Positions 26,656 through 35,755 of a stretch of 64,000 bases of DNA are shown here, piece by piece (within the stretch, counting starts at the first letter, position 1; the number at the start of each line of letters is the position of its first letter). The stretch is from Frigidibacter sp. RF13 (GTDB taxonomy: Bacteria; Pseudomonadota; Alphaproteobacteria; Rhodobacterales; Rhodobacteraceae): positions 124,001 to 188,000 of the forward strand of contig NZ_JAPNUE010000003.1 in NCBI RefSeq assembly GCF_026626305.1. Reading direction: 5' to 3'. The translations under genes and the position numbers were made by a program. The notes beneath the pieces are model-generated. The model was given only the letters and a program-made list of their open reading frames with translations. It searched no databases and had not been told where the DNA came from.

Positions 26656-27753
26656 ATGAACTTCATAGGCGAGATCGACCGGGAACCGAACCGCGACGCC
26701 GCGGAAGAGGCGCTTGCCACGCTGCGTGCCTGGGCGGCCAAGGCCGACCCGACCGAGGTCGCGCGCCTTGATCCTGCCATCGCGCGCCTGCTCCCGGGCC
26801 GCGAAGTGGGGAATTATCCTGATCTGTCGCGGACTTACCCCGAGGATTTCCGCCCCGACGCCGCCTATCGCGCCTCGATGCCAGACCTGCAGAACGGACC
26901 CTCAAGCCTGATCGTCGGGGCGAAGGCGCCGATCCAGCATGTGGGGATTTCGAACTTCCGCTTGCCGATCCGCTATCATACCCGCGACGGGGCCGACCTG
27001 ACGCTGGAAACCTCGGTGACCGGAACGGTTTCCCTGACAGAGGACCGCAAGGGCATCAATATGAGCCGGATCATGCGGTCCTTCTATGCGCATGCGGAAC
27101 GCACGTTCTCTTTCGACGTGATGGCCAAGGCTCTGGACGATTACAAGGCCGATCATGACAGCCTCGATGCCCGCCTGCAGATGCGCTTTTCCTTCCCTGC
27201 AAGGGTGGAAAGCCTGCGCTCGGGCCTTGCGGGCTGGCAATATTACGATATCGCGCTGGAACTGGCCGAGACGGCGGGGGTCAGGAAGCGCATCATCCAT
27301 CTGGACTATGTCTATTCCTCGACCTGCCCCTGTTCGCTGGAACTTTCCGAGCACGCGCGGCAGGCGCGCGGGCAGCTGGCGACGCCGCATTCGCAGCGCT
27401 CGATCGCGCGGATTTCTGCTGTGGAATCAGGGGCTAAGCGGTTCTGGTACGAGGATCTGATCGAGCTTGCCCGCGCGGCCGTGCCGACCGAGACCCAAGT
27501 GATGGTGAAGCGCGAGGATGAACAGGCCTTTGCCGAACTGAACGCCGCGAACCCGATCTTCGTCGAGGATGCGGCGCGGTCTTTTGCCGAGCGGCTGCTC
27601 GCAGAACCGCGCGTCGGCGACTTCCGGATCGTCGCGGTCCATCAGGAAAGCCTGCACAGCCACGATGCCGTGTCGGTCCTGACCGAGGGGCCGACCTTCG
27701 CCTCCGAAAGCCTGGAGCCCCGCCTCTTCGCCAGCCTCCACCGCAGCGCCTGA
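26656..27753 (+). CDS. folE2: GTP cyclohydrolase IB (FolE2)
   Basis: 365 residues from the ATG at 26656 (MNFIGEIDREP). Opens GTP to dihydroneopterin triphosphate for folate and related pterins, using a Cys-ligated metal other than obligate zinc. The signature S-S-T-C-P-C-S is at 222-227 (Cys224, Cys226), with G-I-N-M-S-R-I-M-R-S-F-Y-A-H and Q-E-S-L-H-S-H-D-A. About 75 residues precede the core (M-P-D-L-Q-N...), longer than the shortest family members. Stands alone in its transcription unit. Confidence 0.94.
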   Translation: MNFIGEIDREPNRDAAEEALATLRAWAAKADPTEVARLDPAIARLLPGREVGNYPDLSRTYPEDFRPDAAYRASMPDLQNGPSSLIVGAKAPIQHVGISNFRLPIRYHTRDGADLTLETSVTGTVSLTEDRKGINMSRIMRSFYAHAERTFSFDVMAKALDDYKADHDSLDARLQMRFSFPARVESLRSGLAGWQYYDIALELAETAGVRKRIIHLDYVYSSTCPCSLELSEHARQARGQLATPHSQRSIARISAVESGAKRFWYEDLIELARAAVPTETQVMVKREDEQAFAELNAANPIFVEDAARSFAERLLAEPRVGDFRIVAVHQESLHSHDAVSVLTEGPTFASESLEPRLFASLHRSA

Positions 27754-27777
27754 GGGCGGCGGCAACGGGTGCAGTTT

Positions 27778-27808
27778 ACGTATGGCAGAACGTATGCCTG
27801 TACGTATG
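27778..27808. repeat. three ACGTATG direct repeats at 12-base period
   Basis: ACGTATG occurs at 27778, 27790 and 27802, each separated by five variable bases, i.e. about one helical turn. It lies in the 118-base gap between the convergent folE2 and the lipoprotein at 27872-28546. Its role is unknown. Confidence 0.6.
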
Positions 27809-27871
27809 GTAAGGAAAACCGTCGGGAATTTGTCGCTGACCGCGCCCCGGGTGAGGTGCGACGTGGTGGCT

Positions 27872-28546
27872 TCAGTGCCCGCTAATGAACATACCCTGAT
27901 CCAACTGTGCCTCAGGAGAGAAATCCGTCGGCGCAGCATTTCGGATCAGTCGCGTTTCTGGATACTGGCCGATCCAGTTGAGCAACGCCTCGACCCGTCC
28001 CTTAGTCGCCGGCTCGCCCGTCACTTCAAGCGTTACCGACTTCAGCATCACCTCCGCCCCGAAGCTTGCCGCCAGATCGGCGGGGTCGATCAGCGCCACG
28101 CTCGTGGGATCGGTAAGGTCAGCGAATGTCACCATCAGCGGATATTGATAGTCCGGCACCACAATCACCCCAGCGGCGCGGTCGCGCTTGTCGCGCACCT
28201 CGTCAAAAAGCGCGGGATCGACAACGCGACCTTGTTGCCCGGAGATCGAGGCGGGTGCGACCGAGCCCAGATATTCGGTGGTGTCTTTGCTCTTGAGGAG
28301 CGCGAAGAGATAGCGGCCCGGCGTGACCTCGACCACCACCGCCTCACCCGTCTCGTCATGGTTCCAGTGAAATCCGTCGGGGAAGTAGAACAGTTTCTCC
28401 TGCCAGCTCACCTCGCTGACCGACGACCCCGAGACCTCGCCTGAAGGTGTCTCGACCGTGACGGTCATCTTCTGGCGCCACGTGTATCGTTCCTTGCAGC
28501 CCGCTAGGGCGAGGAGGGCGACGAAGGCGAGGAGGACATATTTCAA
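27872..28546 (-). CDS. lipoprotein of unknown function
   Basis: 224 residues. Signal with lipobox A-L-A-G-C and acylated Cys17. The mature protein begins K-E-R-Y-T-W-R-Q-K-M-T-V-T-V-E-T-P-S-G and is rich in beta-strand-like segments, with no further cysteine. Not assigned to a named family. A 147-base gap separates it from the divergent ycjX-like gene, which leaves room for divergent promoters. Confidence 0.75.
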   Translation of the reverse strand: MKYVLLAFVALLALAGCKERYTWRQKMTVTVETPSGEVSGSSVSEVSWQEKLFYFPDGFHWNHDETGEAVVVEVTPGRYLFALLKSKDTTEYLGSVAPASISGQQGRVVDPALFDEVRDKRDRAAGVIVVPDYQYPLMVTFADLTDPTSVALIDPADLAASFGAEVMLKSVTLEVTGEPATKGRVEALLNWIGQYPETRLIRNAAPTDFSPEAQLDQGMFISGH

Positions 28547-28693
28547 TCGTCTGAACTCCGATCCGCAGGTGTCATGTCAGCCCCGTTCTCCTTACGGTGG
28601 AGCGGGTTGTCTCGTTTGGCAAGGGGGCAGCGGGCGGTAGGGGCTTTCGCGGTGGGCGGGGGGTGCCTATCTAGGGGGAAACGGAAGGATCGG

Positions 28694-30085
28694 ATGGTGA
28701 TCGGCGGGATCGGGCAGGCGGTGCGGGGCCTCGTGGGGGCGGAGGAGGTGGTGCGTTTGGGCGTCACGGGTCTGTCGCGCGCGGGCAAGACGGTGTTCAT
28801 CACCGCGCTTGTGGCCAACCTCCTCGACCGGGCGCGGATGGCGGGCCTGCGCGCCGAGGCGGCGGGCCGTATCCGGGCGGTCTATCTGCAGCCGCAGCCC
28901 GACGATACCGTGCCGCGCTTTGACTATGAGGCGCATCTGGCGGCGTTGACTGGGTCGTCGCCGCATTGGCCCGAAAGCACGCGGGCGGTGAGCGAACTGA
29001 GGCTGTCGTTCCGGCTTGCGGGGCGGGGGATCGCGGGCGCGGTGATGGGGGAAAGGCGCCTCCATCTCGATATCGTCGATTATCCGGGCGAGTGGCTTCT
29101 GGACCTGATGCTGATGGATCAGTCCTACGAGGACTGGTCGCGGGGGGCGTTCCAGAAGCTCGCGGCGCGGGCGGAGGAATTGGCGGAGGCGCGGGCCTGT
29201 CTGGCGGCTCTGGTGGCGGTGGATGCGGGGGCGCGGCTGGAAGAGGGGGAGGCCGGGCGGTTGGCGGGGCTTTTCACGGACTATCTCAAGGCGGCGCGGG
29301 CGGCGGGATATGCCGATTGCACGCCGGGGCGGTTCCTTCTGCCGGGTGATCTGGCGGGCTCGCCCGCGCTGACCTTCGCGCCCCTGAAGGCCGATCTGGC
29401 CCCGGGGCGGGGGTCGCTAGGGCGCGAGTTCGCGCGGCGGTTCGAGGCCTATAAGGCCAAGGTGGTGATGCCCTTCTTCCGCGACCATTTCGCCAAGATC
29501 GACCGGCAGGTGGTGCTGGCCGACCTTCTGGCGGCGCTCGATGCCGGGCCCCGGGCGGCCGAGGATCTGCGGACGACGATGGCGGCGGTGCTGTCTGCCT
29601 TCCGGCCGGGGCGGTCCGGGTGGCTGGCGGCCTTGCTCGGGCAACGGCGGGTGGAGCGGATCCTCTTCGCCGCGACCAAGGCCGATCATCTGCATTCCAG
29701 CCAGCATGCGCGGCTGGCGGCGATATTGGCGGCGCTGATGCGGGCGGCGAAGGAGCGGGCGGATTTCGCGGGTGCGGATACGGCGGCGATGGCGATTGCC
29801 GCGTTGCGCGTGACAGCGGAGGATGTGGTGCGATCGGGCGGGCGGGAGGTGGCTTGCGTGAAGGGGCGGCTCGAGGACGGGCGGGTCGCGGCCTTCCATG
29901 CGGGCGACCTGCCGGACAATCCGGCCGAGATATTGACGCCAGCGCGCGAGGCGGCGGCGGGGTGGCTGGACGGTGAGTATCAGGCGATGCGCTTCCTGCC
30001 CGCGCCGGGTGGCGGGGCGGGCCGGGGTTTGCCGCATATCCGGCTCGACCGGGCGGTGGACTTTCTGATCGGAGACAGGCTGTGA
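28694..30085 (+). CDS. YcjX-family (DUF463) P-loop protein
   Basis: 463 residues from the ATG at 28694. P-loop G-L-S-R-A-G-K-T at residues 26-33, then L-D-I-V-D-Y-P-G-E-W-L-L-D and F-A-A-T-K-A-D-H-L-H, the marks of the YcjX/DUF463 GTP-binding family. In enterobacteria ycjX-ycjF belong to the phage-shock/stress neighbourhood; the biochemical role is not settled. The stop overlaps the GTG of the next gene, which is the usual ycjF partner. Confidence 0.92.
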   Translation: MVIGGIGQAVRGLVGAEEVVRLGVTGLSRAGKTVFITALVANLLDRARMAGLRAEAAGRIRAVYLQPQPDDTVPRFDYEAHLAALTGSSPHWPESTRAVSELRLSFRLAGRGIAGAVMGERRLHLDIVDYPGEWLLDLMLMDQSYEDWSRGAFQKLAARAEELAEARACLAALVAVDAGARLEEGEAGRLAGLFTDYLKAARAAGYADCTPGRFLLPGDLAGSPALTFAPLKADLAPGRGSLGREFARRFEAYKAKVVMPFFRDHFAKIDRQVVLADLLAALDAGPRAAEDLRTTMAAVLSAFRPGRSGWLAALLGQRRVERILFAATKADHLHSSQHARLAAILAALMRAAKERADFAGADTAAMAIAALRVTAEDVVRSGGREVACVKGRLEDGRVAAFHAGDLPDNPAEILTPAREAAAGWLDGEYQAMRFLPAPGGGAGRGLPHIRLDRAVDFLIGDRL

Positions 30086-31128
30086 GCGGTGGACAGGGAA
30101 ACGCAAGGCGGGGCGAGCGGCTCGGTCCCTTGGTGATCGAGCTTGATCCCGCCGAGATGCCTGCCGTCGCCGATCTGGCGCCACTGGCGGAACCGATTGA
30201 CCTTGCCGTGCCGGTTCCGGCGCGGCGGGGCTGGCGGCTGGGGGTCTGGCTCCTCGGGACGGCGGGGTCGCTTTTGCTGTTTCTTCTGACACTGGCGCTC
30301 TGGTCCTATGTCGAGAGCCTCTTTGTCAGCTATCCGCTGCTCGGAACGGTGGCGGTGGTGCTCGCGGGGCTGTTCGCGGCGCTCACGCTCATCTTCGTGG
30401 CGCGCGAGCTTCTGGCGCTGATGCGGCTCCGGCGGATCGACGGGCTGAGGGAGCGGGCGGCTGTTGCCGTCGGGGCGGGCGACCTGAGCGGCGCGCGCGC
30501 CGTGCAGGCCGAAGTAGCGGCGCTTTACCGGGGGCGGGCGGAGCTCTCCTGGGTCGCTGCACGCCATGGCGAGCGGGGTCAGGATCTGGCCGAGGCCGGT
30601 GCGCTTCTGACGCTGGTCGAAGAAGATTACCTCGGCCCGCTCGACCAGCTGGCGCGGCGCGAGATCGAGGCGGCGGCGCGGCAGGTGGCGGCGGCGACGG
30701 CGATCGTGCCCTTGGCGCTTGCAGATGTGGCGGTGGCGCTGATCGCCAATACGCGGATGGTGCGGCGGATCGCGGCGATCTATGGCGGCCGGTCGGGTGC
30801 CTTCGGCAGCTGGCGTCTGATGCGGCGGGTCGCGGTGCATCTGGTGGCGACGGGTGCGGTCGCGGTGGGCGATGACCTGATCCATTCGGTGGCCGGCGGC
30901 GGGCTTTTGTCGAAGCTGTCACGCCGCTTTGGCGAAGGGGTGATCAACGGCGCGCTGACGGCGCGCGTCGGCATCGCGGCGATGGAGGTCTGCCGCCCGC
31001 TGCCCTTCCGTGCCTTGCCGCGCCCCAAAGTCACGAACCTTCTGACGCGCGGGCTCGCCGGGCTTTTCGGGCGCAGCGGGGAGGAAGCGCAGCCGGATTT
31101 CGATACGAAATCCGGCCGGAGCCTTTGA
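30082..31128 (+). CDS. YcjF-like (TIGR01620/DUF697) membrane protein
   Basis: 348 residues from a GTG overlapping the ycjX stop. Two adjacent N-terminal membrane segments (about 50-75 and 83-105), a helical middle, then the DUF697 region with I-V-P-L-A-L-A-D-V-A-V-A-L-I-A-N and G-E-G-V-I-N-G-A-L-T-A-R-V-G. The last codons (Q-P-D-F-D-T-K-S-G-R-S-L) and the stop codon lie inside a family B repeat (31093-31163), so the native C-terminus was probably replaced when the repeat inserted. Confidence 0.88.
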   Translation: MSGGQGNARRGERLGPLVIELDPAEMPAVADLAPLAEPIDLAVPVPARRGWRLGVWLLGTAGSLLLFLLTLALWSYVESLFVSYPLLGTVAVVLAGLFAALTLIFVARELLALMRLRRIDGLRERAAVAVGAGDLSGARAVQAEVAALYRGRAELSWVAARHGERGQDLAEAGALLTLVEEDYLGPLDQLARREIEAAARQVAAATAIVPLALADVAVALIANTRMVRRIAAIYGGRSGAFGSWRLMRRVAVHLVATGAVAVGDDLIHSVAGGGLLSKLSRRFGEGVINGALTARVGIAAMEVCRPLPFRALPRPKVTNLLTRGLAGLFGRSGEEAQPDFDTKSGRSL

Positions 31129-31163
31129 AAGGCTCCGGTCCGAAATCTTTCTAAGATTTCGGC
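31093..31163. repeat. dispersed hairpin repeat family B, three-hairpin copy (B2)
   Basis: Three perfect hairpins: CCGGATTTCG/CGAAATCCGG (31093-31115), an eleven-pair stem CCGGAGCCTTT/AAAGGCTCCGG around a single central G (31116-31138), and CCGAAATCTT/AAGATTTCGG (31140-31162). The ycjF-like stop codon (31126-31128) lies in the centre of the second hairpin. Compare 42882-42950. Confidence 0.85.
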
Positions 31164-31254
31164 ACATGCCGCCAGCCCCGAGGGCGGGAATAGCTGACTT
31201 GCGGCAGGCGCCTCTCGCCCCTAACCTCCGCCGAAAAAACGGGGATGGTGCGGA

Positions 31255-34008
31255 ATGGAACTTCTCGCGATACTGGCGGCGCTGGCAGCGCTTGCGATCC
31301 CGGTGACGGTGGTCGTTCTGGTCTTCAAGGTCGCCGCACTTTCGCGGCGCCTGACTGATCTGGAGCGGCGCCATGTCGATCTTGCCGGACGGTCTATACC
31401 CGCGGCAGTGATGCCTCGGGTCGGGTCGGATAGGGTGGATGACCGTATTGTGACCCCGCCGCCTGCCACACCGGTGGCCGATCTGCCGGACGCGGCCGAT
31501 CCGGGCGCGGTGCCCGTCGATCCCTGGTCGGGCGCACCTGCGGCCGCTGCACCCGTCGCGCCGCCTGACATGACATCCGTGCCAGCCGCCGACCGGCCGG
31601 TCGTCGTTTCGCGTGAACGGGCCTCGGCGCTTGGCGACTGGCTGAAGGCCAACTGGGTCTATGCCATCTCTGCCCTGTCGCTCGCCTTCGCTGGCGTCTT
31701 CTTCGTGCAATATGGCATGGAAAACGGCCTCCTGCCGCCGCCCGCCCGCGTCATCATGGCGCTTCTCTTCGGGCTGGCGCTGATCGCGGCGGGCGAATTC
31801 ATCCGCCGCCGGTCGGGCGACGGGGCGAAATCGGCGACCGCCTATCTGCCCTCGACCTTCGCGGGCGCCGGGATCGTCTCGATGTTCGCGGGCGTCCTTG
31901 CGGCGCGCCAGCTTTATGACCTGATCGGCACCGGCACGGCCTTCGGCGGACTGGCGGCCGTCTCGGCGCTCGCCCTGGTGATCGGCTGGTATTACGGGCC
32001 TTTCCTCGCCGCCGTCGGGCTGATCGGCGCCGGGATCGCACCCTTCGCGGTCGGCGGGTCGAGCGAGTCGATCGACCCGCTTTACGCCTATTTCTGCCTG
32101 ATCGCCGCGCTTGGCCTCGGGATCGACGCCGCCCGGCGCTGGGCCTGGGTCTCGGTCCTGGCGCTTGGCGTCGGCTACGGCGGGCTTTTCCTCGTCGCGG
32201 TCGGCGGCGGCGCCGCGGGCTATGCCGCCCTGGCTCTAGCCCTCCTCGCAGTGCTCGCCATTCTGGTGCCCTGCCTCAGGCTTGCGCCCGATCACGACGG
32301 GCCAATGGTGGCGGAGGCGGTCCTGACGCGCGGGCGGGCCGGATGGCCGATCTTCCCGACCCGCCTTGCTGCGGGGGCGATGGCGCTGTCGGTCCTCGGG
32401 CTTGTCCTTCAGGACGGGCCGGGCGAGGCCGACAGCCTGATCGCCTTTCTCTGCCTTGCACTTCTCGCCGGGGTGGTGACCTTCTGGTCCGCGCGCGCCC
32501 GGGCGCTTTCAGACCTTGCCCTCTTGCCTGCGGCGGGTTTTCTGGCCCGACTGGCGCTTGAGGGCGCGGGCTTCGGGCCCATGGCACGGTCCTATGCCGA
32601 CAAGGCCGTCGACCTGCGCCTGCCCGAGGTCGGGCCGCCGCAGACGGCCGCGCTGCTCCTTGGCCTTGGCGTGGTGATGAGCCTGATCGCAGCCTGGCGC
32701 AGCGGCCGGGGCGACATGCGCGCGTCCTGGGGCGCGGCGGCGGCACTGATCGCGCCCCTTGCGGCGGTGGGGCTGGAGTTTTTCTGGGCGCCGTCTTCGG
32801 TCCTCGGCGCCTACCCTTGGGCACTGCATGTGATTGCTCTTGCGGCACTGATGGCTTTCCTCGCCAGCCGCTTCGCGGCGGCAGACGGCGAGGAAAGGCG
32901 CCGGGCCGCCTACGCGACCCTCTCGACGCTTGCGCTCATTGCGCTCGCTTTCGGCCTTGTCCTGACCAAGGCGGCGCTGACGCTGGCGCTGGCCGCGCTC
33001 ATCCCCGTGGCTGCGCTCCTTGACCGCCGCTTCCGCCTGCCGGAAATGGGCTGGTTCATCCAGGCGGCTGTGATGGCGCTGTCCTACCGGCTGGTGGTCG
33101 ATCCAGGGCTCATGTGGGCGGTGTGGGATGCCGGCCCGGCGGACGCGATCCTGGCCTACGGCGGCGCGTCGGCGGCAATGCTTGGTGCGCTGCGGCTGAT
33201 CGTGCCGGAAGAGCGGCGCAACGCCCGCGTCTTTCTCGAATCCGGCGGGGCGGCGGCTTTGGCGCTCTTCGTCAACGTGATGGTGTTGCGGCAATTCGAC
33301 GACGAATCAACGCTGAGCCACTGGGCGCTTACGCTCAACTCGATGCCATGGCTTGTCCTCGCGCTGGTGCAGCTCTACCGCCTGCAACTCGGTGGAGCAC
33401 TTCGCTGGCTGCGTTGGGTAATCGCCTCTGTTGCAGGCCTGATCGCGCTCGGCGGCCTCGGCCTGTCAGCCCTGCCTGCCAATCCGCTGTTCGGGCTGCT
33501 CGACAGCCGGGGCTGGGTCCGGGGGCCGGTTATCCTTGATTCCCTCCTCGTCGCCTATCTGATCCCCGGCCTGATGCTGATCGTCGCCGCGCGGCGCCTC
33601 GATCATCTGCCACGCTGGCTCTCGTTGCCGATGCAGGGTCTTGGCATAGCGCTTGCGGCGCTTTACGCAGGGCTGGAGATAAGGCGGCTCTGGCGCGGGC
33701 CAGACCTGTCGGTCTATGGCGTCACCCAACCTGAACTCTACAGCTACACGATCGCGCTGATGGTGCTTGGTGCGGCGCTCCTCTACCAGGCCATCGCCCG
33801 GCGGTCGGGCGGGTTGAGGCGGATCGCCATGGCGGTGATCGCGCTCACCATCGCCAAGGTCTTCCTGATCGACGCCTCCGGCCTTTCGGGCCTCACCCGG
33901 GTCTTCTCCTTCCTCGCCCTCGGCCTCGCCCTCGCGGGCCTCGCCTGGCTGAACCGCTGGGCGGCGGAGCGGCAGGAGGAAGGCCCGCAGGAAACAAGTT
34001 CCGGCTGA
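31255..34008 (+). CDS. DUF2339 large polytopic membrane protein
   Basis: 917 residues. A short N-terminal membrane segment and coiled stretch are followed by a disordered Pro/Ala/Asp-rich linker (about 55-120) and then some two dozen hydrophobic segments to the C-terminus. The DUF2339 pattern W-L-K-A-N-W-V-Y-A-I-S-A-L-S-L-A-F-A-G-V-F-F-V near residue 127 and A-K-V-F-L-I-D-A-S-G-L-S-G-L-T-R-V-F-S-F near the end are typical. Function of the family is unknown. No partner gene is apparent. Confidence 0.88.
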   Translation: MELLAILAALAALAIPVTVVVLVFKVAALSRRLTDLERRHVDLAGRSIPAAVMPRVGSDRVDDRIVTPPPATPVADLPDAADPGAVPVDPWSGAPAAAAPVAPPDMTSVPAADRPVVVSRERASALGDWLKANWVYAISALSLAFAGVFFVQYGMENGLLPPPARVIMALLFGLALIAAGEFIRRRSGDGAKSATAYLPSTFAGAGIVSMFAGVLAARQLYDLIGTGTAFGGLAAVSALALVIGWYYGPFLAAVGLIGAGIAPFAVGGSSESIDPLYAYFCLIAALGLGIDAARRWAWVSVLALGVGYGGLFLVAVGGGAAGYAALALALLAVLAILVPCLRLAPDHDGPMVAEAVLTRGRAGWPIFPTRLAAGAMALSVLGLVLQDGPGEADSLIAFLCLALLAGVVTFWSARARALSDLALLPAAGFLARLALEGAGFGPMARSYADKAVDLRLPEVGPPQTAALLLGLGVVMSLIAAWRSGRGDMRASWGAAAALIAPLAAVGLEFFWAPSSVLGAYPWALHVIALAALMAFLASRFAAADGEERRRAAYATLSTLALIALAFGLVLTKAALTLALAALIPVAALLDRRFRLPEMGWFIQAAVMALSYRLVVDPGLMWAVWDAGPADAILAYGGASAAMLGALRLIVPEERRNARVFLESGGAAALALFVNVMVLRQFDDESTLSHWALTLNSMPWLVLALVQLYRLQLGGALRWLRWVIASVAGLIALGGLGLSALPANPLFGLLDSRGWVRGPVILDSLLVAYLIPGLMLIVAARRLDHLPRWLSLPMQGLGIALAALYAGLEIRRLWRGPDLSVYGVTQPELYSYTIALMVLGAALLYQAIARRSGGLRRIAMAVIALTIAKVFLIDASGLSGLTRVFSFLALGLALAGLAWLNRWAAERQEEGPQETSSG

Positions 34009-34010
34009 TC

Positions 34011-34096
34011 TTCACGTTCTGTCCAAAAATACTCCGGAGGGGTCCGGGGAGGCGGAGCCTCCCCGGCGGGTCGGCCCGCCAACGGCGGGACGAAAC
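34011..34096 (+). repeat. dispersed repeat family A, well-preserved half copy (A4)
   Basis: ACGTTCTGTC (34014-34023) and AAATACTCC (34027-34035), then GGGGTCCGGGGAGG, the stem GGGGAGGC/GCCTCCCC, GGCGGGTCGGCCCGCC and GGCGGGACGAAAC. It starts three bases after the DUF2339 stop and ends at the stop of the convergent haemoglobin gene, so it forms the whole gap. Confidence 0.75.
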
Positions 34097-34504
34097 CTAT
34101 CTGAGCTTCGGCACGCCGTCCGCGAAGGCCGCGCCTTCGGTCACGCCGTAACGCAGGCCCGCGCCGATGCGGTGGGCCAGCACCGACCATTGGGCGGCGG
34201 TCTCGGGCGCGAGATTGCGCGTCAGTACGCTGTCGAAAAGCCCAAGCCAGACCGAGAACATGCCGGGGCGGACATTGCCCGCCGCGCGGTGCGCCTCCAT
34301 CGGATTGCCGTCGTAGGACCGCTCGAACAGGATCGCGTTGCGCCAGAAGCGGGCGATCTTTTCCTCATGCGCGGGCCAGTCGGTGACATGGGCGGCGAAA
34401 ACCGGGCCGAGACCGGGATGGACCCGGATCGCGGCATAGAAATCGGCGACCACGCGGTCGATCTCGTCCGGCGTCACCGGGAAGCGGGGGGGTATGGCGG
34501 GCAT
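34097..34504 (-). CDS. group III truncated haemoglobin
   Basis: 135 residues from the ATG at 34504. The 2-on-2 globin fold is shown by V-V-A-D-F-Y-A-A-I-R-V-H-P-G-L-G-P-V-F, W-P-A-H-E-E-K-I-A-R-F-W-R, proximal His72 in N-P-M-E-A-H-R and W-L-G-L-F near 86-90; Tyr23 is the B10 position. Group III globins bind haem and are linked to oxygen, NO or nitrite chemistry; the physiological role here is unknown. Confidence 0.88.
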   Translation of the reverse strand: MPAIPPRFPVTPDEIDRVVADFYAAIRVHPGLGPVFAAHVTDWPAHEEKIARFWRNAILFERSYDGNPMEAHRAAGNVRPGMFSVWLGLFDSVLTRNLAPETAAQWSVLAHRIGAGLRYGVTEGAAFADGVPKLR

Positions 34505-34566
34505 GGTCGGTCCTTTCGCTTGATCTTTCTCAAGCGGTCTGCCGCGGTGCAAGGGGGCGGAATGTC

Positions 34567-35742
34567 TCAGGGAAAGCGCTGGCCCGCAAGGGGCGGGATC
34601 ATGTCGCCGGAAACGAGCGCGGTCAGGGTCTGGCGGATGAGGGGCAGGCCCGCCATCGGCGCCATCAGATGGTCGCGCAAGGGCGGCAGGAGGCGGCTTT
34701 CGGACTGGTACATCGGCGTGAAAAGCGCGCTCATCGCCTGATAGGCGCGGACATGCCAGCGGCGCATGGCACCGTAGGCGGGCAGGGCGCCGGGGCCGTC
34801 CTTCAGCGCGGTGACCAGCGCCAGAGCGTCAAGGAGCGCCATGTTTGCACCCTGGCCGAGCTGCGGGCTCGCACGGTGGGCGGCGTCGCCGATGAAGGCG
34901 AGACGTTCGGCGTAGGGGTGGCACAGCGTGCCGTGACTGTAGCGGGCGGGCGTTAGCTGGTCATGGCGCGTGATGGTCTGAAGGAAGGGCGCGAAATCGG
35001 GCCAGAGGCCAGAGGCCTCGGCCTTCCACTTCGTCAGCGGCGCAGCCTGCCAGTCGGCGATCCGGTCTACCGGCAAGGACCAGAAGATGGTGGCGAGCGG
35101 CCCGTCGGAGCCGGGCGCGGTGCCCACGGGTAGCACACCGAGCATCCGCCGCGCGCTGAGGTAGCGCTGGCGCAGTTCGTCGGTGCGGAAGGCGGTTCCG
35201 GCGGGCCAGGGAACCGTGCCCCAGAGCGCGCCGTAGGGAAGCGGGCGTGCGGTGAGCGGCGAAAGGCGCGATCCGGCGCCGCTTGCGTCGACGACAAGAT
35301 CGAAAGGGCCGAGGCTGCGGCCATCTTCCAGAAGCACGGTCCGACCCTTGCCTGCGAACGGCGTCGCGATGGCGGTCGCGCCGGCCTCTATCCGCACCTG
35401 GCGCGCCATGGCCGCGTCCCAGAGGGCGGCGAAGAGCGCCGCGCGATGGATCGCAAGGCCCGGTGCCTCGGGGCGGTAGGCGACGCGCAGCACATCGCGG
35501 CCGCGCCGCGCCTCGTGCCCGGCCATCCTGAGGATGCTTTGCCCCGATGCCCGCGCAGCCGCGCCCGCGCCGAACCGGTCGAGGACGGCAAGGCCCATCG
35601 GCTGGATCACGAGGCCGGAGCCCACAGGCTTCGGTTCCGCGAACCGTTCGATCAGCGTGACCTCATGGCCGGCATCCAGGGCGAGGGCCGCAAGCGCGAG
35701 CCCACCGATCCCGGCACCGACGATGCCGATCGTGCAGGTCAT
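34567..35742 (-). CDS. FAD-dependent monooxygenase (UbiH/PHBH-like)
   Basis: 391 residues from the ATG at 35742; a GTG three codons upstream is an alternative. FAD Rossmann motif G-A-G-I-G-G-L at residues 9-15 followed by E-R at the end of the second strand, the D-G motif region L-V-V-D-A-S-G-A-G-S, and F-I-G-D-A-A-H-R-A-S-P-Q-L-G-Q-G-A-N near the C-terminus. Group A aromatic or polyketide-type hydroxylase; substrate unknown. A 13-base gap separates it from the exported protein upstream on the same strand. Confidence 0.88.
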   Translation of the reverse strand: MTCTIGIVGAGIGGLALAALALDAGHEVTLIERFAEPKPVGSGLVIQPMGLAVLDRFGAGAAARASGQSILRMAGHEARRGRDVLRVAYRPEAPGLAIHRAALFAALWDAAMARQVRIEAGATAIATPFAGKGRTVLLEDGRSLGPFDLVVDASGAGSRLSPLTARPLPYGALWGTVPWPAGTAFRTDELRQRYLSARRMLGVLPVGTAPGSDGPLATIFWSLPVDRIADWQAAPLTKWKAEASGLWPDFAPFLQTITRHDQLTPARYSHGTLCHPYAERLAFIGDAAHRASPQLGQGANMALLDALALVTALKDGPGALPAYGAMRRWHVRAYQAMSALFTPMYQSESRLLPPLRDHLMAPMAGLPLIRQTLTALVSGDMIPPLAGQRFP

Positions 35743-35755
35743 GCGCGTCACGTCC

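Noticed and set aside
27778..27808. Replication origin or plasmid iterons
   Set aside because: Only three short units, no rep gene, no DnaA boxes and no AT-rich melting region of suitable size.
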